A stretch of 64,000 nt of DNA, taken from NCBI RefSeq assembly GCF_014697425.1, contig NZ_JACJRU010000030.1, forward strand, positions 1 through 64,000, given 5' to 3'. Source of the DNA: Nostoc sp. FACHB-110. Lineage in GTDB: Bacteria; Cyanobacteriota; Cyanobacteriia; Cyanobacteriales; Nostocaceae. Of this stretch, positions 25,298 to 34,499 are shown piece after piece. Below the pieces are notes generated by a model, which was given only the letters and a program-made list of their open reading frames with translations, made no database searches and was not told the DNA's origin. Made by a program: the position numbers and the translations under genes. Every line of letters starts with the position of its first letter. Position 1 is the stretch's first letter.

Positions 25298-25813
25298 TTG
25301 GACTATTTAATTCTTCGCCCAGCAACAATAAATGACTTGAATTTGCTCCGAAAGTGGGATGAGCAACCTCACGTAATTGCCGCAGATCCTCATGATGATT
25401 GGGGGTGGGAGTTAGAACTTGAGCGCATTCATCAATGGCGGGAGCAATTAATTGCTGAACTCAATGGTCGTCCCATCGGATTTATGGAGATCATCGACCC
25501 GCTACAGGAGGATAGCCACTACTGGGGTGATGTTCCCGCCAATCTGCGTGCGATTGATATCTGGATTGGAGAAGAGGCTGATTTAGGTAAAGGCTACGGA
25601 ACAAAAATGATGCAGCTTGCCCTTGCTAGATGTTTTGCCAATCCCCTTGTACAAGCTGTTTTGGTCGATCCTCTGGCTAGCAATACTCGCGTTCACCGCT
25701 TCTACGAACGTTTGGGTTTTCGATTTGTTGAGTTCCGAAGATTTGGTAGTGATGACTGCTGCGTTTATCGCTTGAATCGAGTAGATTGGCATGATGAAAG
25801 TACAAGCTTGTAA
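25298..25813 (+). CDS. GNAT-family acetyltransferase (AAC(6')-like)
   Basis: A 171-aa N-acetyltransferase. The acetyl-CoA-binding motif A is visible as DLGKGYGTKMMQLAL, and the C-terminal motif B as NTRVHRFYERLGFRFV. The overall sequence, including the HDDWGWELEL segment, resembles aminoglycoside 6'-acetyltransferase-like proteins, but the true substrate is unknown. The start is TTG 25298; the spacing of 5 bp to the upstream phosphatase supports co-transcription. Confidence 0.82.
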   Translation: MDYLILRPATINDLNLLRKWDEQPHVIAADPHDDWGWELELERIHQWREQLIAELNGRPIGFMEIIDPLQEDSHYWGDVPANLRAIDIWIGEEADLGKGYGTKMMQLALARCFANPLVQAVLVDPLASNTRVHRFYERLGFRFVEFRRFGSDDCCVYRLNRVDWHDESTSL

Positions 25814-26008
25814 CTAAGTATCCTGCTATTTAATTGGTCATTTGACAGATAGCTGTAACTTTAGTTGGTAATATGCGCGATCGCCACTCTCCCAAAAAAT
25901 TCTGCTTGTAAACTAACATTAATGTTGGAAAATAATCTTTTCCCGCTATTCCCTGTTAGCTGTTGACTTTTACCAGCTATTAACTCAGCATAACAAGTAT
26001 GTAAAGCC

Positions 26009-26569
26009 ATGAATATTGTTATTTGTCCTGGAATGCACGATCCAGAATTAACTACAAGCTTTATATCAGGTTGGTTAGGAATACAGAGCAACAGCACAAC
26101 CAATCCCAGGATCATTGTGTTTCCAGAACAAGGGATTTTGACTTTATCTGCACCTCATATTTTGCGTTGGTTATGCGATCGCATCACCCCCAAATTAGAG
26201 CCAATCATAATTATCAGCTTTAGTGCTGGAGTAGTCGGTGCAGTAGTCGCTGCCTGGAATTGGCACATCTTAGGAGGGCAAGTTGTAGCTTTTATTGCTA
26301 TAGATGGATGGGGAGTGCCATTATGGGGGGATTTTCCTATTCATCGCTTGAGCCATGATTATTTTACACATTGGAGTTCTTTGTTACTGGGTAGTGGGCA
26401 TAATAATTTTTACGCAGAACCAGCTGTTGACCATCTATCCATGTGGCGAGCGCCCCAAACTATTCAAGGTTGGTGGGTAGACTCCTCTTCTCAGGTTTCA
26501 CCCCAACAAATGCGCCTAACTGCTGCCGAGTTTTTGCATTTTTTGGTCAACCGCTATGAATCACAATAG
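26009..26569 (+). CDS. Alpha/beta-hydrolase-like protein
   Basis: A 186-aa protein that probably has a small alpha/beta hydrolase fold. It starts MNIVICPGMHD, like the oxyanion strand, and carries an IISFSAGVVGA segment at the nucleophile elbow position (SxSxG instead of GxSxG). A possible catalytic His lies in VDHLSMW. No signal peptide. It is a conserved cyanobacterial type, but I can assign no substrate. Confidence 0.68.
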   Translation: MNIVICPGMHDPELTTSFISGWLGIQSNSTTNPRIIVFPEQGILTLSAPHILRWLCDRITPKLEPIIIISFSAGVVGAVVAAWNWHILGGQVVAFIAIDGWGVPLWGDFPIHRLSHDYFTHWSSLLLGSGHNNFYAEPAVDHLSMWRAPQTIQGWWVDSSSQVSPQQMRLTAAEFLHFLVNRYESQ

Positions 26570-26639
26570 TCCGGAAAACAGCTTCAGTATATAGGAGTGA
26601 GAAATAGAAGCCAGGAGGCAGAAATTAGTAGTTTTATCT

Positions 26640-26692
26640 TCCCCTGCTCCCCCCTGCTCCCCTGCTCCATTACCCCTCTTCCCATCCCATCT
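26640..26692. repeat. Pyrimidine-rich CCCTGCTCCC repeat
   Basis: Repeated CCCCTGCTCCC units in the spacer before the MFS gene. Their complement (GGGGGCAGGGGGCAG) appears inside the helicase-like gene at about 52493. Confidence 0.7.
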
Positions 26693-26719
26693 ACCCTAGT
26701 AATTATCACCAATTAACTG

Positions 26720-27982
26720 ATGTTTCCCACTGAACCTGCTACTGTCAACAATGGGTTTAGCGCACTGCTAAAAAACCGTGGTTTTATGCTCCTGTGGATT
26801 GGGCAACTCATTTCCCAATTGGCAGATAAAATATTTTTCGTGTTGATGATTGCCTTGTTGGAAGTTTACCCACCGCCCGTTGGCATAGCAGAAAACTCGA
26901 TGTATTCGACCTTGATGGTGGCATTTACAGTACCTGCAATTTTATTTGGTTCTGCGGGGGGTATATTTGTTGATCGCTTGCCGAAAAAGCTAATTATGGT
27001 AGGCTCCGATATTGTGCGGGGGCTATTAACATTATGTTTGCCCTTTTTACCAAGGGAATTTTTCATTTTGTTAATTCTCACCTTTGCCATCTCTACAGTG
27101 ACTCAGTTTTTTGCCCCCGCAGAACAAGCCGCCATCCCACTATTGGTGCGACGAGAAAATTTAATGGCCGCGAACGCACTGTTTAGTAGCACAATGATGG
27201 GTGCTTTAATTGTGGGTTTTGCCATCGGTGAACCCATCCTAAGTTGGGCAAAAGATTTAATTGGGGAAGAATACGGTCAAGAAATTATTGTTGGCGGACT
27301 TTATGTTCTCTCGGGTCTCATCATGCAGCCGATTAAATTTAAAGAACACAAACCCCACAGAGAAAGTCGCACCTCTGTCAACCCTTGGGCAGAATTTACC
27401 GAAAGTATCCGCTACCTCAAGAAAAACCGTTTAGTCTTAAATGCCATGCTGCAACTGACAACTTTATATTGTGTGTTTGCCGCGTTGACAGTGTTAACAA
27501 TTCGATTAGCAGAAGAATTTGGTTTAAAAGAGAAACAGTTTGGCTTTTTCTTAGCCGCCGCTGGGGTAGGAATGCTCTTAGGCGCAGCAATTTTAGGACA
27601 CTGGGGAGATAAACTACACCATAAGCCCTTACCTTTAATCGGATTTTTGGCAATGGCATTAGTTTTGGGCGTATTCACCTTTACCCATAATCTTTTGCTC
27701 GCCCTGGGACTTTGTGCCTTATTAGGTATCGGTGCTTCGTTGATTGGCGTACCTATGCAAACTTTAATTCAGCAGCAAACACCGCTAACCATGCACGGTA
27801 AAGTATTTGGTTTTCAAAACCATGCCGTCAATATTGCTTTATCAGCACCTTTGGCAATTACAGGCCCGTTAACTGATGCTTTTGGCTTGCGTGTGGTATT
27901 AGTGACAATGAGCATTGTAGTTGCATCTGTTGGTGTGTGGGCTTGGCAAAATACTCGCAAAGTTTTACAAGATGTTATTTAA
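26720..27982 (+). CDS. MFS transporter
   Basis: A 420-aa major facilitator protein with about twelve hydrophobic helices, of the MFS_3 or enterobactin-exporter-like type. The inter-helix motif FVDRLPKKLIM after helix 2 and the second-half equivalent GHWGDKLHHK are present. It is most likely a proton-driven exporter; the substrate is unknown. ATG 26720 is directly after a repeat-rich spacer. Confidence 0.87.
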   Translation: MFPTEPATVNNGFSALLKNRGFMLLWIGQLISQLADKIFFVLMIALLEVYPPPVGIAENSMYSTLMVAFTVPAILFGSAGGIFVDRLPKKLIMVGSDIVRGLLTLCLPFLPREFFILLILTFAISTVTQFFAPAEQAAIPLLVRRENLMAANALFSSTMMGALIVGFAIGEPILSWAKDLIGEEYGQEIIVGGLYVLSGLIMQPIKFKEHKPHRESRTSVNPWAEFTESIRYLKKNRLVLNAMLQLTTLYCVFAALTVLTIRLAEEFGLKEKQFGFFLAAAGVGMLLGAAILGHWGDKLHHKPLPLIGFLAMALVLGVFTFTHNLLLALGLCALLGIGASLIGVPMQTLIQQQTPLTMHGKVFGFQNHAVNIALSAPLAITGPLTDAFGLRVVLVTMSIVVASVGVWAWQNTRKVLQDVI

Positions 27983-28221
27983 TCAGTTTTTCATGACTGA
28001 TTGATTGTCTATGATTGAAGATAGTCAAATTCACTAACATACTATATAAAGACTATATTTTAGGCTGAACATAGCGATCGCAAACAGATTTGTGGGTTTA
28101 TCACCTCTATCGCCTGATTGATCTTTCAAAATAGATCAGCACTTAATTGAACTTTTACACTAAAATGAAATCTTAAATACAGAATTGAAGCGTTAACTTA
28201 GCTATTATCTGAGGTTCGACC

Positions 28222-30120
28222 GTGACCTTGAGCTTGCCTTCCCCGATTAGTCCTGCAAAAACCGAGAATCAAAATCAGTCGGCTGTTTCTCAATCGCCAA
28301 TCCTATCGCCCCAGCGCGCCACTGGTGGTTTCGCTTTATTAGACAGCCTTCTCCGCCACGGCGTTGAGTATATTTTTGGTTATCCCGGCGGAGCAATTCT
28401 GCCCATTTACGATGACCTATACAAAGTCGAATCCACTGGTGCGCTAAAGCACATTTTGGTGAGGCACGAACAAGGCGCAGCCCACGCCGCAGACGGTTAT
28501 GCCCGCGCCACTGGGAAGGTAGGAGTGTGCTTTGGTACTTCTGGCCCAGGCGCAACAAATTTAGTCACAGGTATCGCTACTGCCTACATGGATTCGATAC
28601 CGATGGTAATTGTCACAGGACAAGTACCCCGAAAAATGATCGGTACAGATGCGTTTCAAGAAACCGATATTTACGGCATAACTTTACCCATCGTCAAGCA
28701 CTCTTATGTAGTGCGTGACCCGAAAGATATGGCGCGCATTGTCGCTGAAGCTTTCCACATCGCTAGCACCGGCAGACCAGGGCCAGTATTAATTGATGTC
28801 CCCAAAGATGTAGCTTTTGAAGAATTTGATTATGAACCGATAGAACCAGGCACAGTCAAATTACCAGGATATCGCCCAACTGTTAAAGGCAATCCTCGCC
28901 AAGTCAATGCCGCGATTAAGTTAATCAAAGAAAGCCGCAGACCACTATTGTATGTTGGCGGTGGGGCGATCGCGTCTAATGCCCATGATCAAATTAAAGA
29001 CCTAGCTGAGTTATTTAATATTCCTGTCACCACTACATTGATGGGGATTGGGGCATTTGACGAAAATCATCCCTTATCTTTGGGGATGTTGGGAATGCAC
29101 GGCACAGCTTACGCTAACTTTGCCGTGAGTGATTGCGATTTACTAATTTGTGTCGGTGCGAGATTTGACGATCGCGTAACTGGTAAATTAGATGAATTTG
29201 CCTCCCGCGCGAAAGTTATCCATATCGATATTGACCCAGCAGAAGTTGGTAAAAACCGGATTCCTGAAGTACCCATTGTGGGTGATGTTCGTAACGTCTT
29301 GCTTGACTTGTTGCGCCGCTGCAAACAATTAGGCATCAAAGCCACACCCACCCAAAATCAAGAATGGCTCAACTTAATTAACCGTTGGCGAGAAGAATAT
29401 CCCCTAGTCGTACCCCAACACCCCGATAGCATCTCACCCCAAGAAGCCATTGTCGAAGTTGGTCGCCAAGCACCCAACGCTTTCTACACTACCGATGTCG
29501 GTCAGCATCAAATGTGGGCAGCACAATTTCTCAAGAATGGCCCACGCCGTTGGATTTCCAGTGCTGGCTTAGGCACAATGGGTTTTGGCTTACCTGCGGC
29601 TATCGGTGCAAAAGTGGCCTTCCCAGATGAAGAAGTTATCTGTATTAGTGGTGATGCCAGTTTCCAAATGTGTTTGCAAGAATTAGGCACAGCAGCACAA
29701 TATGGAATAAATGTCAAGACTTTAATTGTCAACAATGGTTGGCAGGGAATGGTACGCCAGTGGCAACAAGCTTTCCACGGCGAACGTTACTCTTGCTCAA
29801 ACATGGAAGTAGGGATGCCAGACATTGAGTTGTTGGCTAAAGCCTATGGCATTAAGGGCATTGTTGTTAAAGAACAGGCGCAACTCAAAGATGCGATCGC
29901 CGAAATGCTAGCACATAAAGGCCCGGTAATCTTAAACGTCCATGTCACCAGAGACGAAAACTGCTATCCGATGGTAGCCCCTGGTAAGAGCAACGCCCAG
30001 ATGGTCGGTTTACCCAAGCAACCACCAACCAGCGCAGTAGAACCTGTTTGTTGTAGCCACTGCGGTAGTATGAATGCTCCTAACCATAACTTCTGCTCTG
30101 AGTGTGGTACTAAGCTCTGA
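28222..30120 (+). CDS. ilvB: Acetolactate synthase large subunit with C-terminal zinc ribbon
   Basis: A 632-aa thiamine-diphosphate enzyme that makes acetolactate or acetohydroxybutyrate, the first common step of branched-chain amino acid synthesis. The catalytic Glu is in RHEQGAAHAADGYARATG (about residue 83), with FAD/ThDP domains following and the ThDP motif GDASFQMCLQELGT (about 476-489) with the expected NN at its end. About residues 607-632 add a zinc-ribbon-like tail with two pairs of cysteines (CSHCG and CSECG), which ordinary IlvB proteins lack. The start is GTG 28222, with TGAGG at 28210-28214. The regulatory subunit ilvN is not adjacent. Confidence 0.95.
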   Translation: MTLSLPSPISPAKTENQNQSAVSQSPILSPQRATGGFALLDSLLRHGVEYIFGYPGGAILPIYDDLYKVESTGALKHILVRHEQGAAHAADGYARATGKVGVCFGTSGPGATNLVTGIATAYMDSIPMVIVTGQVPRKMIGTDAFQETDIYGITLPIVKHSYVVRDPKDMARIVAEAFHIASTGRPGPVLIDVPKDVAFEEFDYEPIEPGTVKLPGYRPTVKGNPRQVNAAIKLIKESRRPLLYVGGGAIASNAHDQIKDLAELFNIPVTTTLMGIGAFDENHPLSLGMLGMHGTAYANFAVSDCDLLICVGARFDDRVTGKLDEFASRAKVIHIDIDPAEVGKNRIPEVPIVGDVRNVLLDLLRRCKQLGIKATPTQNQEWLNLINRWREEYPLVVPQHPDSISPQEAIVEVGRQAPNAFYTTDVGQHQMWAAQFLKNGPRRWISSAGLGTMGFGLPAAIGAKVAFPDEEVICISGDASFQMCLQELGTAAQYGINVKTLIVNNGWQGMVRQWQQAFHGERYSCSNMEVGMPDIELLAKAYGIKGIVVKEQAQLKDAIAEMLAHKGPVILNVHVTRDENCYPMVAPGKSNAQMVGLPKQPPTSAVEPVCCSHCGSMNAPNHNFCSECGTKL

Positions 30121-30153
30121 AGAGTGCTGAGTGCTGAGTTCTGAGTTCTGAGT
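30121..30153. repeat. Heptanucleotide repeat after ilvB
   Basis: Starting at the base after the ilvB stop codon: AGTGCTG AGTGCTG AGTTCTG AGTTCTG AGTAG, that is four 7-bp units. This is the complement of the CTCAGCA family. Confidence 0.85.
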
Positions 30154-30195
30154 AGAAAGTTTCTACCACAAGGCTTTAGGTAAAAATAGCTGTAT

Positions 30196-30229
30196 AAAAA
30201 CGCAGGAGATAAACTCTCCTGCGTTTTTA
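30196..30229 (+). terminator. Rho-independent terminator after ilvB
   Basis: CGCAGGAGA (30201-30209) pairs with TCTCCTGCG (30215-30223) around a 5-nt loop. It is preceded by an A run and followed by TTTTT. Confidence 0.9.
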
Positions 30230-30362
30230 TATGGAAAAAAAGTTTACAAAAAAAAAGATAATGCCTGTGTTATTTCGGATTTTTCTGGGAATGCTAAAAA
30301 CGAAGCGATTTTCAGGATAAGAAATTGCTTTTTAGCCACTAACAAACTTTTACAGGATTTCT

Positions 30363-30836
30363 ATGCCTAAGCGTTTGCCCAGAGGCCGTAGTGCCAATTC
30401 AGTTGCTTTAGAACCAGAAGTTGCGATCGCGCTGATAGGATTGTTCTCAGCTGCTGCTGATGGTGAAGGTATTACTTCCAGCGAAGAATATGCTTTGAGT
30501 GAAATGCTCGAAAGTGTTGCTCAATTTGAAGATTACACAGACGAAGACTTTGAAGCATTAGGTGAAAAAGTAGCCACTCTCATTGAAGAAGAAGAACCAG
30601 AAGATTTAATTGTCCAAGCAATTAATTCCTTACCAAATAAAGGTTATCGGGAAGCTGCATATATCACTGCTATTTTAGTAGTAGGAATTGACGAAGAAGT
30701 ATTTGATAGCGAACAAGACTATATCTCTGAGTTACAAGAAGCCTTAAATATTTCTAATGAGCGCGCCCAAGAACTCATTGATGAAGTATTTGGAGCAGAT
30801 GAAGATGACGAAGATGATGAAGATGACGACGAATAA
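30363..30836 (+). CDS. TerB-like acidic protein
   Basis: A 157-aa protein resembling the TerB tellurite-resistance domain. It has a helical LIGLFSAAADGEGITSSEE segment at about residues 28-46, and a second, symmetry-related segment ITAILVVGIDEEVFDSEQ near 100. TerB-type domains bind metal through acidic residues and act in stress or membrane-linked complexes. The role here is unknown. The last 14 residues are almost all Asp or Glu. The N-terminus is strongly basic (MPKRLPRGR), giving a polar charge layout. Confidence 0.72.
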   Translation: MPKRLPRGRSANSVALEPEVAIALIGLFSAAADGEGITSSEEYALSEMLESVAQFEDYTDEDFEALGEKVATLIEEEEPEDLIVQAINSLPNKGYREAAYITAILVVGIDEEVFDSEQDYISELQEALNISNERAQELIDEVFGADEDDEDDEDDDE

Positions 30837-30872
30837 CCATTCTTTTTGGTGCTGAATTTCTAGTGTTAATCA

Positions 30873-30903
30873 AAGTGGGTTAGGCAATTTTGCTAACCCA
30901 CTT
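30873..30903. terminator. Hairpin between convergent genes
   Basis: AAGTGGGTTAG (30873-30883) pairs with CTAACCCACTT (30893-30903), with a loop GCAATTTTGC that can itself extend the stem. There is no strong T tract on either side, so termination in one or both directions is likely but not certain. Confidence 0.55.
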
Positions 30904-30973
30904 ATTAGCAGAATTTATTCCCATCATCCAAAAGTTTCAGGGTGTTTTCTACTTTTTGTCTACAGCGAGTTGA

Positions 30974-31441
30974 TTAATTCTTTGATGTTTGGGAACGCTG
31001 TTCCTGATAAAAATTCACGACTTTTCTGACATAAGTACCAGTAAAGCCATTATTGCAGCCTGTATAGTTGCCCGTCATCCACCAACAGGCTACGCCAGTG
31101 ACAGCAGCAATTTCATTATTTTTTGTGGCTTGTAGCTGCTTGTTTAACTCACGGCTGGTAATACAAGAAATAATTTGGCGTGCAGTTGCGGGGTTATTTT
31201 CAAACTGGGTTGGGGAGAGTTCTTTTTTTAGACAAAATTTTGACCAAGCTTTGACAGTCCCAGGCTGCACTTGCCATTCGCTATAAAGTCCATCATCTTT
31301 TTTACCTGTTTGAGGTGCAGCCAGCCGCAGTGCTTCTACCATCGCAGCAACTTGGTTATTAGCAGGCTGTTGTGCTTGAACGAAAGACGATGAAAGTCCA
31401 AAGCTAAAACTCACAACCATTGCACCAATAAATAATCGCAT
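30974..31441 (-). CDS. Hypothetical exported protein, 155 aa
   Basis: Not recognised. A clear signal peptide (MRLFIGAMVVSFSFGLSSS, cleavage near VQA|QQ at residue 24) is followed by about 130 residues with a pair of cysteines in ACWWMTGNYTGCNNG and others at FCLKKE and ISCITS. This suggests a disulfide-stabilised periplasmic protein. It ends close to the hairpin at 30873. Confidence 0.6.
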   Translation of the reverse strand: MRLFIGAMVVSFSFGLSSSFVQAQQPANNQVAAMVEALRLAAPQTGKKDDGLYSEWQVQPGTVKAWSKFCLKKELSPTQFENNPATARQIISCITSRELNKQLQATKNNEIAAVTGVACWWMTGNYTGCNNGFTGTYVRKVVNFYQEQRSQTSKN

Positions 31442-31510
31442 TCAATTTCTCCTCATCATTCTGGAATTTAGTTTTAGACCAAAATGTAGGATAGTACATT
31501 TTCTTCATGG

Positions 31511-31588
31511 TAGGACTTACGCACGGGTAAGAAAAACAAACTACACAAGACATAGATTTCACCCAGGAAGAGGTCTGGCGTAAGCCCT
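31511..31588. mobile_element. Small element with ACTTACGC ends
   Basis: AGGACTTACGCAC at the left and GGCGTAAGCCCT at the right form an inverted pair 78 bp apart. Same type as 22898-22998 and 56464-56582. It lies just before the stop of the CRR6-type gene. Confidence 0.55.
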
Positions 31589-31596
31589 AAATCAGT

Positions 31597-32067
31597 TTAA
31601 AACATCTCAAATAGCCCCTCATCTAACTCATAACCGAGCATTTGTGCCATCGATTTTAGCCGCGATGTACTGGGAATATCTTGCTGTTTTAACCAATCAG
31701 TCAAAACAAATATTTTATGCATCAAAAAGATTTCTAATGCTTCGGGATTAAATTGAATGCCCTCTTTAGAACTAAATTGGTGTGGAACCAGCATGGCGGT
31801 ATAACGTGCTAATTCTCCAGCTTTCCAATCTAGTAAAAAAAGCAACCAAGGATATTTGGCATCTAAGCGAATAAACCACAACCGCAACTCGGGAACTTCC
31901 GAAAGTTCCCGGGGATCGCCAGGTTCTAAAGGGTAACTGATATCAAAGGTTAACTGCTGTTCGTGGGTCACGGCTCCCTCTTGCAGCAGTTTTTCAATTA
32001 CCGTTACAGCAGGTGATAAATCTAATTTGTTAATTGAGTCAGCGTTGAGCGCGATCGCTATAGTCAT
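31597..32067 (-). CDS. crr6: CRR6-family NdhI maturation factor
   Basis: A 156-aa soluble protein recognised as the CRR6/DUF1817 family. CRR6 is needed in chloroplasts and cyanobacteria for assembly of the NdhI subunit into the NDH-1 complex. The conserved block DAKYPWLLFLLDWKAGELAR, then TAMLVPHQFS and the C-terminal MAQMLGYELDEGLFEMF, supports this. Recognised by eye, so the symbol is given with some caution. It is upstream of no other nad/ndh gene here; rdgB lies 53 bp upstream on the same strand. Confidence 0.8.
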   Translation of the reverse strand: MTIAIALNADSINKLDLSPAVTVIEKLLQEGAVTHEQQLTFDISYPLEPGDPRELSEVPELRLWFIRLDAKYPWLLFLLDWKAGELARYTAMLVPHQFSSKEGIQFNPEALEIFLMHKIFVLTDWLKQQDIPSTSRLKSMAQMLGYELDEGLFEMF

Positions 32068-32120
32068 AGTATTTTGTCAATGATAGTTGCTAGGCTGATA
32101 AAAAATAGGAACTATGAACT

Positions 32121-32705
32121 TTACTCAGCACTCAGTATTGTATTCAATTGTGGTAATAACTCTGCAAAAGCATTACCGCGATGGCTGATTGACTTTTTCA
32201 CGGCTGGTGACATTTCGGCAAAGGTTAATTGCTGTTCTGGTACGTAAAATATAGGATCGTAGCCAAAACCACCTTCCCCACGCGCTGCATAAAGAATTTC
32301 ACCACGACAAATTCCTTCAGTTTGCAATACTATCTCACCATGAGAATTTGCGATCGCCACTGCACAGACAAATTGTGCTTGTCGGTTAGTTTCGTTACCT
32401 AATTCTTTTAAAAGTCTCGCAATTCTATCTGCATCTGTTTTGCCATAACGCGCCGAATATACTCCAGGTGAGCCATTTAACGCATCTACCTGCAACCCAG
32501 AATCATCAGCGATCGCCCATTGCCCTGTAGCTTTGGCAACTTCGGATGCTTTTAAACAGGCGTTAGCCGCAAAGGTATCACCTGTTTCTTCAACTTCTAA
32601 TTCTTCGGGTTTGAGAGTTAATTCCCACCCTGAATTTGTGAGGTAAGCTTGCATCTCTCGCAATTTACCCGGATTACTGGTGGCGACTACGAGTAGTTTA
32701 GTCAT
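32121..32705 (-). CDS. rdgB: XTP/dITP pyrophosphatase (HAM1 family)
   Basis: A 194-aa enzyme that hydrolyses non-canonical purine triphosphates (XTP, dITP) to keep them out of DNA. The substrate-binding ATSNPGKLREM is near the N-terminus, the catalytic Asp pair is in IADDSGLQVDALNGSPGVYS, and the C-terminal GGFGYDPIFYVPE and SHRGNAF motifs are present. The length is typical. Start ATG 32705. Confidence 0.95.
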   Translation of the reverse strand: MTKLLVVATSNPGKLREMQAYLTNSGWELTLKPEELEVEETGDTFAANACLKASEVAKATGQWAIADDSGLQVDALNGSPGVYSARYGKTDADRIARLLKELGNETNRQAQFVCAVAIANSHGEIVLQTEGICRGEILYAARGEGGFGYDPIFYVPEQQLTFAEMSPAVKKSISHRGNAFAELLPQLNTILSAE

Positions 32706-32707
32706 AT

Positions 32708-32778
32708 GTCAGTTAACAGTTATCAGTTAACAGTTAACAATTAAAGGTGATCACTGACAACTGATAACTGTTAACTCA
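32708..32778. repeat. Heptanucleotide repeat of the CAGTTAA family
   Basis: Repeated CAGTTAA/CAGTTAT heptamers run from about 32709 to 32741. A complementary AACTGATAACTGTTAAC stretch follows at about 32759-32776, so the spacer can fold back. Typical intergenic STRR. Confidence 0.8.
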
Positions 32779-32780
32779 GA

Positions 32781-34217
32781 TCACTCTGCCCAGTTTCTGG
32801 CCCAATCAAGGGTTTGATGTACTTGTTCGAGGGTGGGTGCTTCGCAGTAAAGGCGCAAAACAGGTTCAGTACCGCTAAAGCGAATCATTAACCAGCTGTT
32901 GTCAGCGAGGCGGAATTTATAACCGTCGATTGTTTGACAATCAATTACTGCTAATCCGGCAATTTCGGTTAAGGGTTGGGTTTGTAGTTGTTGCAAAAGA
33001 CGCGATCGCACTTCCATACTAGCTAAGGGTAAATCAATGCGATCGTAGGCTGAGTTAAAGCCTGTTTGCTGTTGCAAGTGGCGATAATATTCACTCAAGT
33101 CTTGCCCAGATTCGACAATTGCCTCTAGCACATATAAGGCCGATAGTAAAGCATCCCGTTCAGGAATATGGCTACCATAGCCAATCCCGCCAGATTCTTC
33201 TCCACCGAGTAATACTTGTGAGACTAACATTCTGTCGGCGATGTATTTGTAGCCCACAGGTGTTTCAAACAGTGACAGGTTATGTAATTTTGCCACACGG
33301 GGAATCAAGTCAGAGCCACTGACTGTTTTGATAATTTCCCCTGTAAAACCGCGTCTTAAAGTGAGGTGGTCAATTAATATCGGGATTAATATTTGCGAAC
33401 TTAAGAAATTGGCTTCTTGGTCTACCGCCGCGATGCGATCGCTATCTCCATCAAATACTAAACCAACAGTTACACCTGATTGATGAGTTTGGCGATGATT
33501 TTTGATGACTGCAAATAGTTCCCCAAGGTATTTGGGCAATGGTTCTGGCGCACCACCACCAAATAAAGGGTCACGGTTGCTGTTGATTTCGTTGACCTGA
33601 TCTCCTAAGAGTCTTCCTAGTCCGCTAGCTGCTGCACCGTGCATGACATCTGCAAATACAGTTAGCTTACCAGAGGCGATCGCTTCTCGAATTTTGCCAA
33701 TGTTGACTTTCCCTTCTAGTCCTGAGGTGTAACTAGGCCAAGGGTCAAAATGCGCTAATTTACCAGGAGTTTCTGCTATTGGTACACCTGTGGGCAAAAG
33801 TGCTTCGATATCTTTAGTTACTTCTGGTGATACTGAACCACCAAAATAACCCTTGACTTTTAATCCTAAATATGCACCAGGATTATGACTGGCGGTGATG
33901 ACTAACGCACCTAAAGCGTTGAGTTGTTTAGCCGCCCAGCTAAAGGCCGGAGTTGGGGCATAACTTTCACTGAGTAACACATCAAAGCCTACTGCGGTGA
34001 CAGTATCGGCTACAGCGCGGGCAAAGTCTTCCGCCATGAATCGGCGATCGTAACCGACTACAATCGTTCGGCTACCCACTGTTGAGTAATATGTATTGTA
34101 TAATACTTTAGCGGCCACTGGTGCTACTAGGGCTAGGCGTTCAAAGGTGAACTCGTCACCAATAACGCCCCGCCAGCCATCTGTACCAAATTTGATTGAG
34201 CTAGCTACAACTGGCAT
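32781..34217 (-). CDS. Phosphoglucomutase/phosphomannomutase family protein
   Basis: A 478-aa alpha-D-phosphohexomutase that shifts a phosphate between C1 and C6 of a hexose. The family motifs occur in order: FGTDGWRG, the phosphoserine loop ITASHNPG (about residue 105), the metal-binding VFDGDSDR, the sugar-specificity loop GGEESGG and the C-terminal phosphate-binding RFSGTEPVLR. The substrate (glucose, mannose or glucosamine phosphate) cannot be settled from sequence. Start ATG 34217 has AGGA about 8 nt upstream. Confidence 0.92.
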   Translation of the reverse strand: MPVVASSIKFGTDGWRGVIGDEFTFERLALVAPVAAKVLYNTYYSTVGSRTIVVGYDRRFMAEDFARAVADTVTAVGFDVLLSESYAPTPAFSWAAKQLNALGALVITASHNPGAYLGLKVKGYFGGSVSPEVTKDIEALLPTGVPIAETPGKLAHFDPWPSYTSGLEGKVNIGKIREAIASGKLTVFADVMHGAAASGLGRLLGDQVNEINSNRDPLFGGGAPEPLPKYLGELFAVIKNHRQTHQSGVTVGLVFDGDSDRIAAVDQEANFLSSQILIPILIDHLTLRRGFTGEIIKTVSGSDLIPRVAKLHNLSLFETPVGYKYIADRMLVSQVLLGGEESGGIGYGSHIPERDALLSALYVLEAIVESGQDLSEYYRHLQQQTGFNSAYDRIDLPLASMEVRSRLLQQLQTQPLTEIAGLAVIDCQTIDGYKFRLADNSWLMIRFSGTEPVLRLYCEAPTLEQVHQTLDWARNWAE

Positions 34218-34321
34218 TGGGGTATCCTAACTGTCCATCTGAGGATTCTAGCATTTGTACAGTTGAGAAAGTAAAAAAAGAGTCTAGTGAAAAGGTTTTG
34301 GGGAACCGGGAACAGGAAACA

Positions 34322-34348
34322 GTAGAGATGTGAAATTTCGCATTTCTC
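34322..34348. repeat. Decayed copy of the TAGAGACG palindrome
   Basis: GTAGAGATG ... CATTTCTC around a GAAATTTC centre. Compared with 22192-22219 it has several point changes that weaken the stem. Confidence 0.6.
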
Positions 34349-34499
34349 AAGGATCGGTGTAAATAAATATTTTGTGGAGTAGAACCCACAACCAGATTTT
34401 TCGGACAATGCTAATTAAGCTCCCTAAAATTAGGGAGGTTGCCAGCTAAACATATTGTTACAATGCTTAACATATTCCATTCGACTGGTGGCTTTCTTC

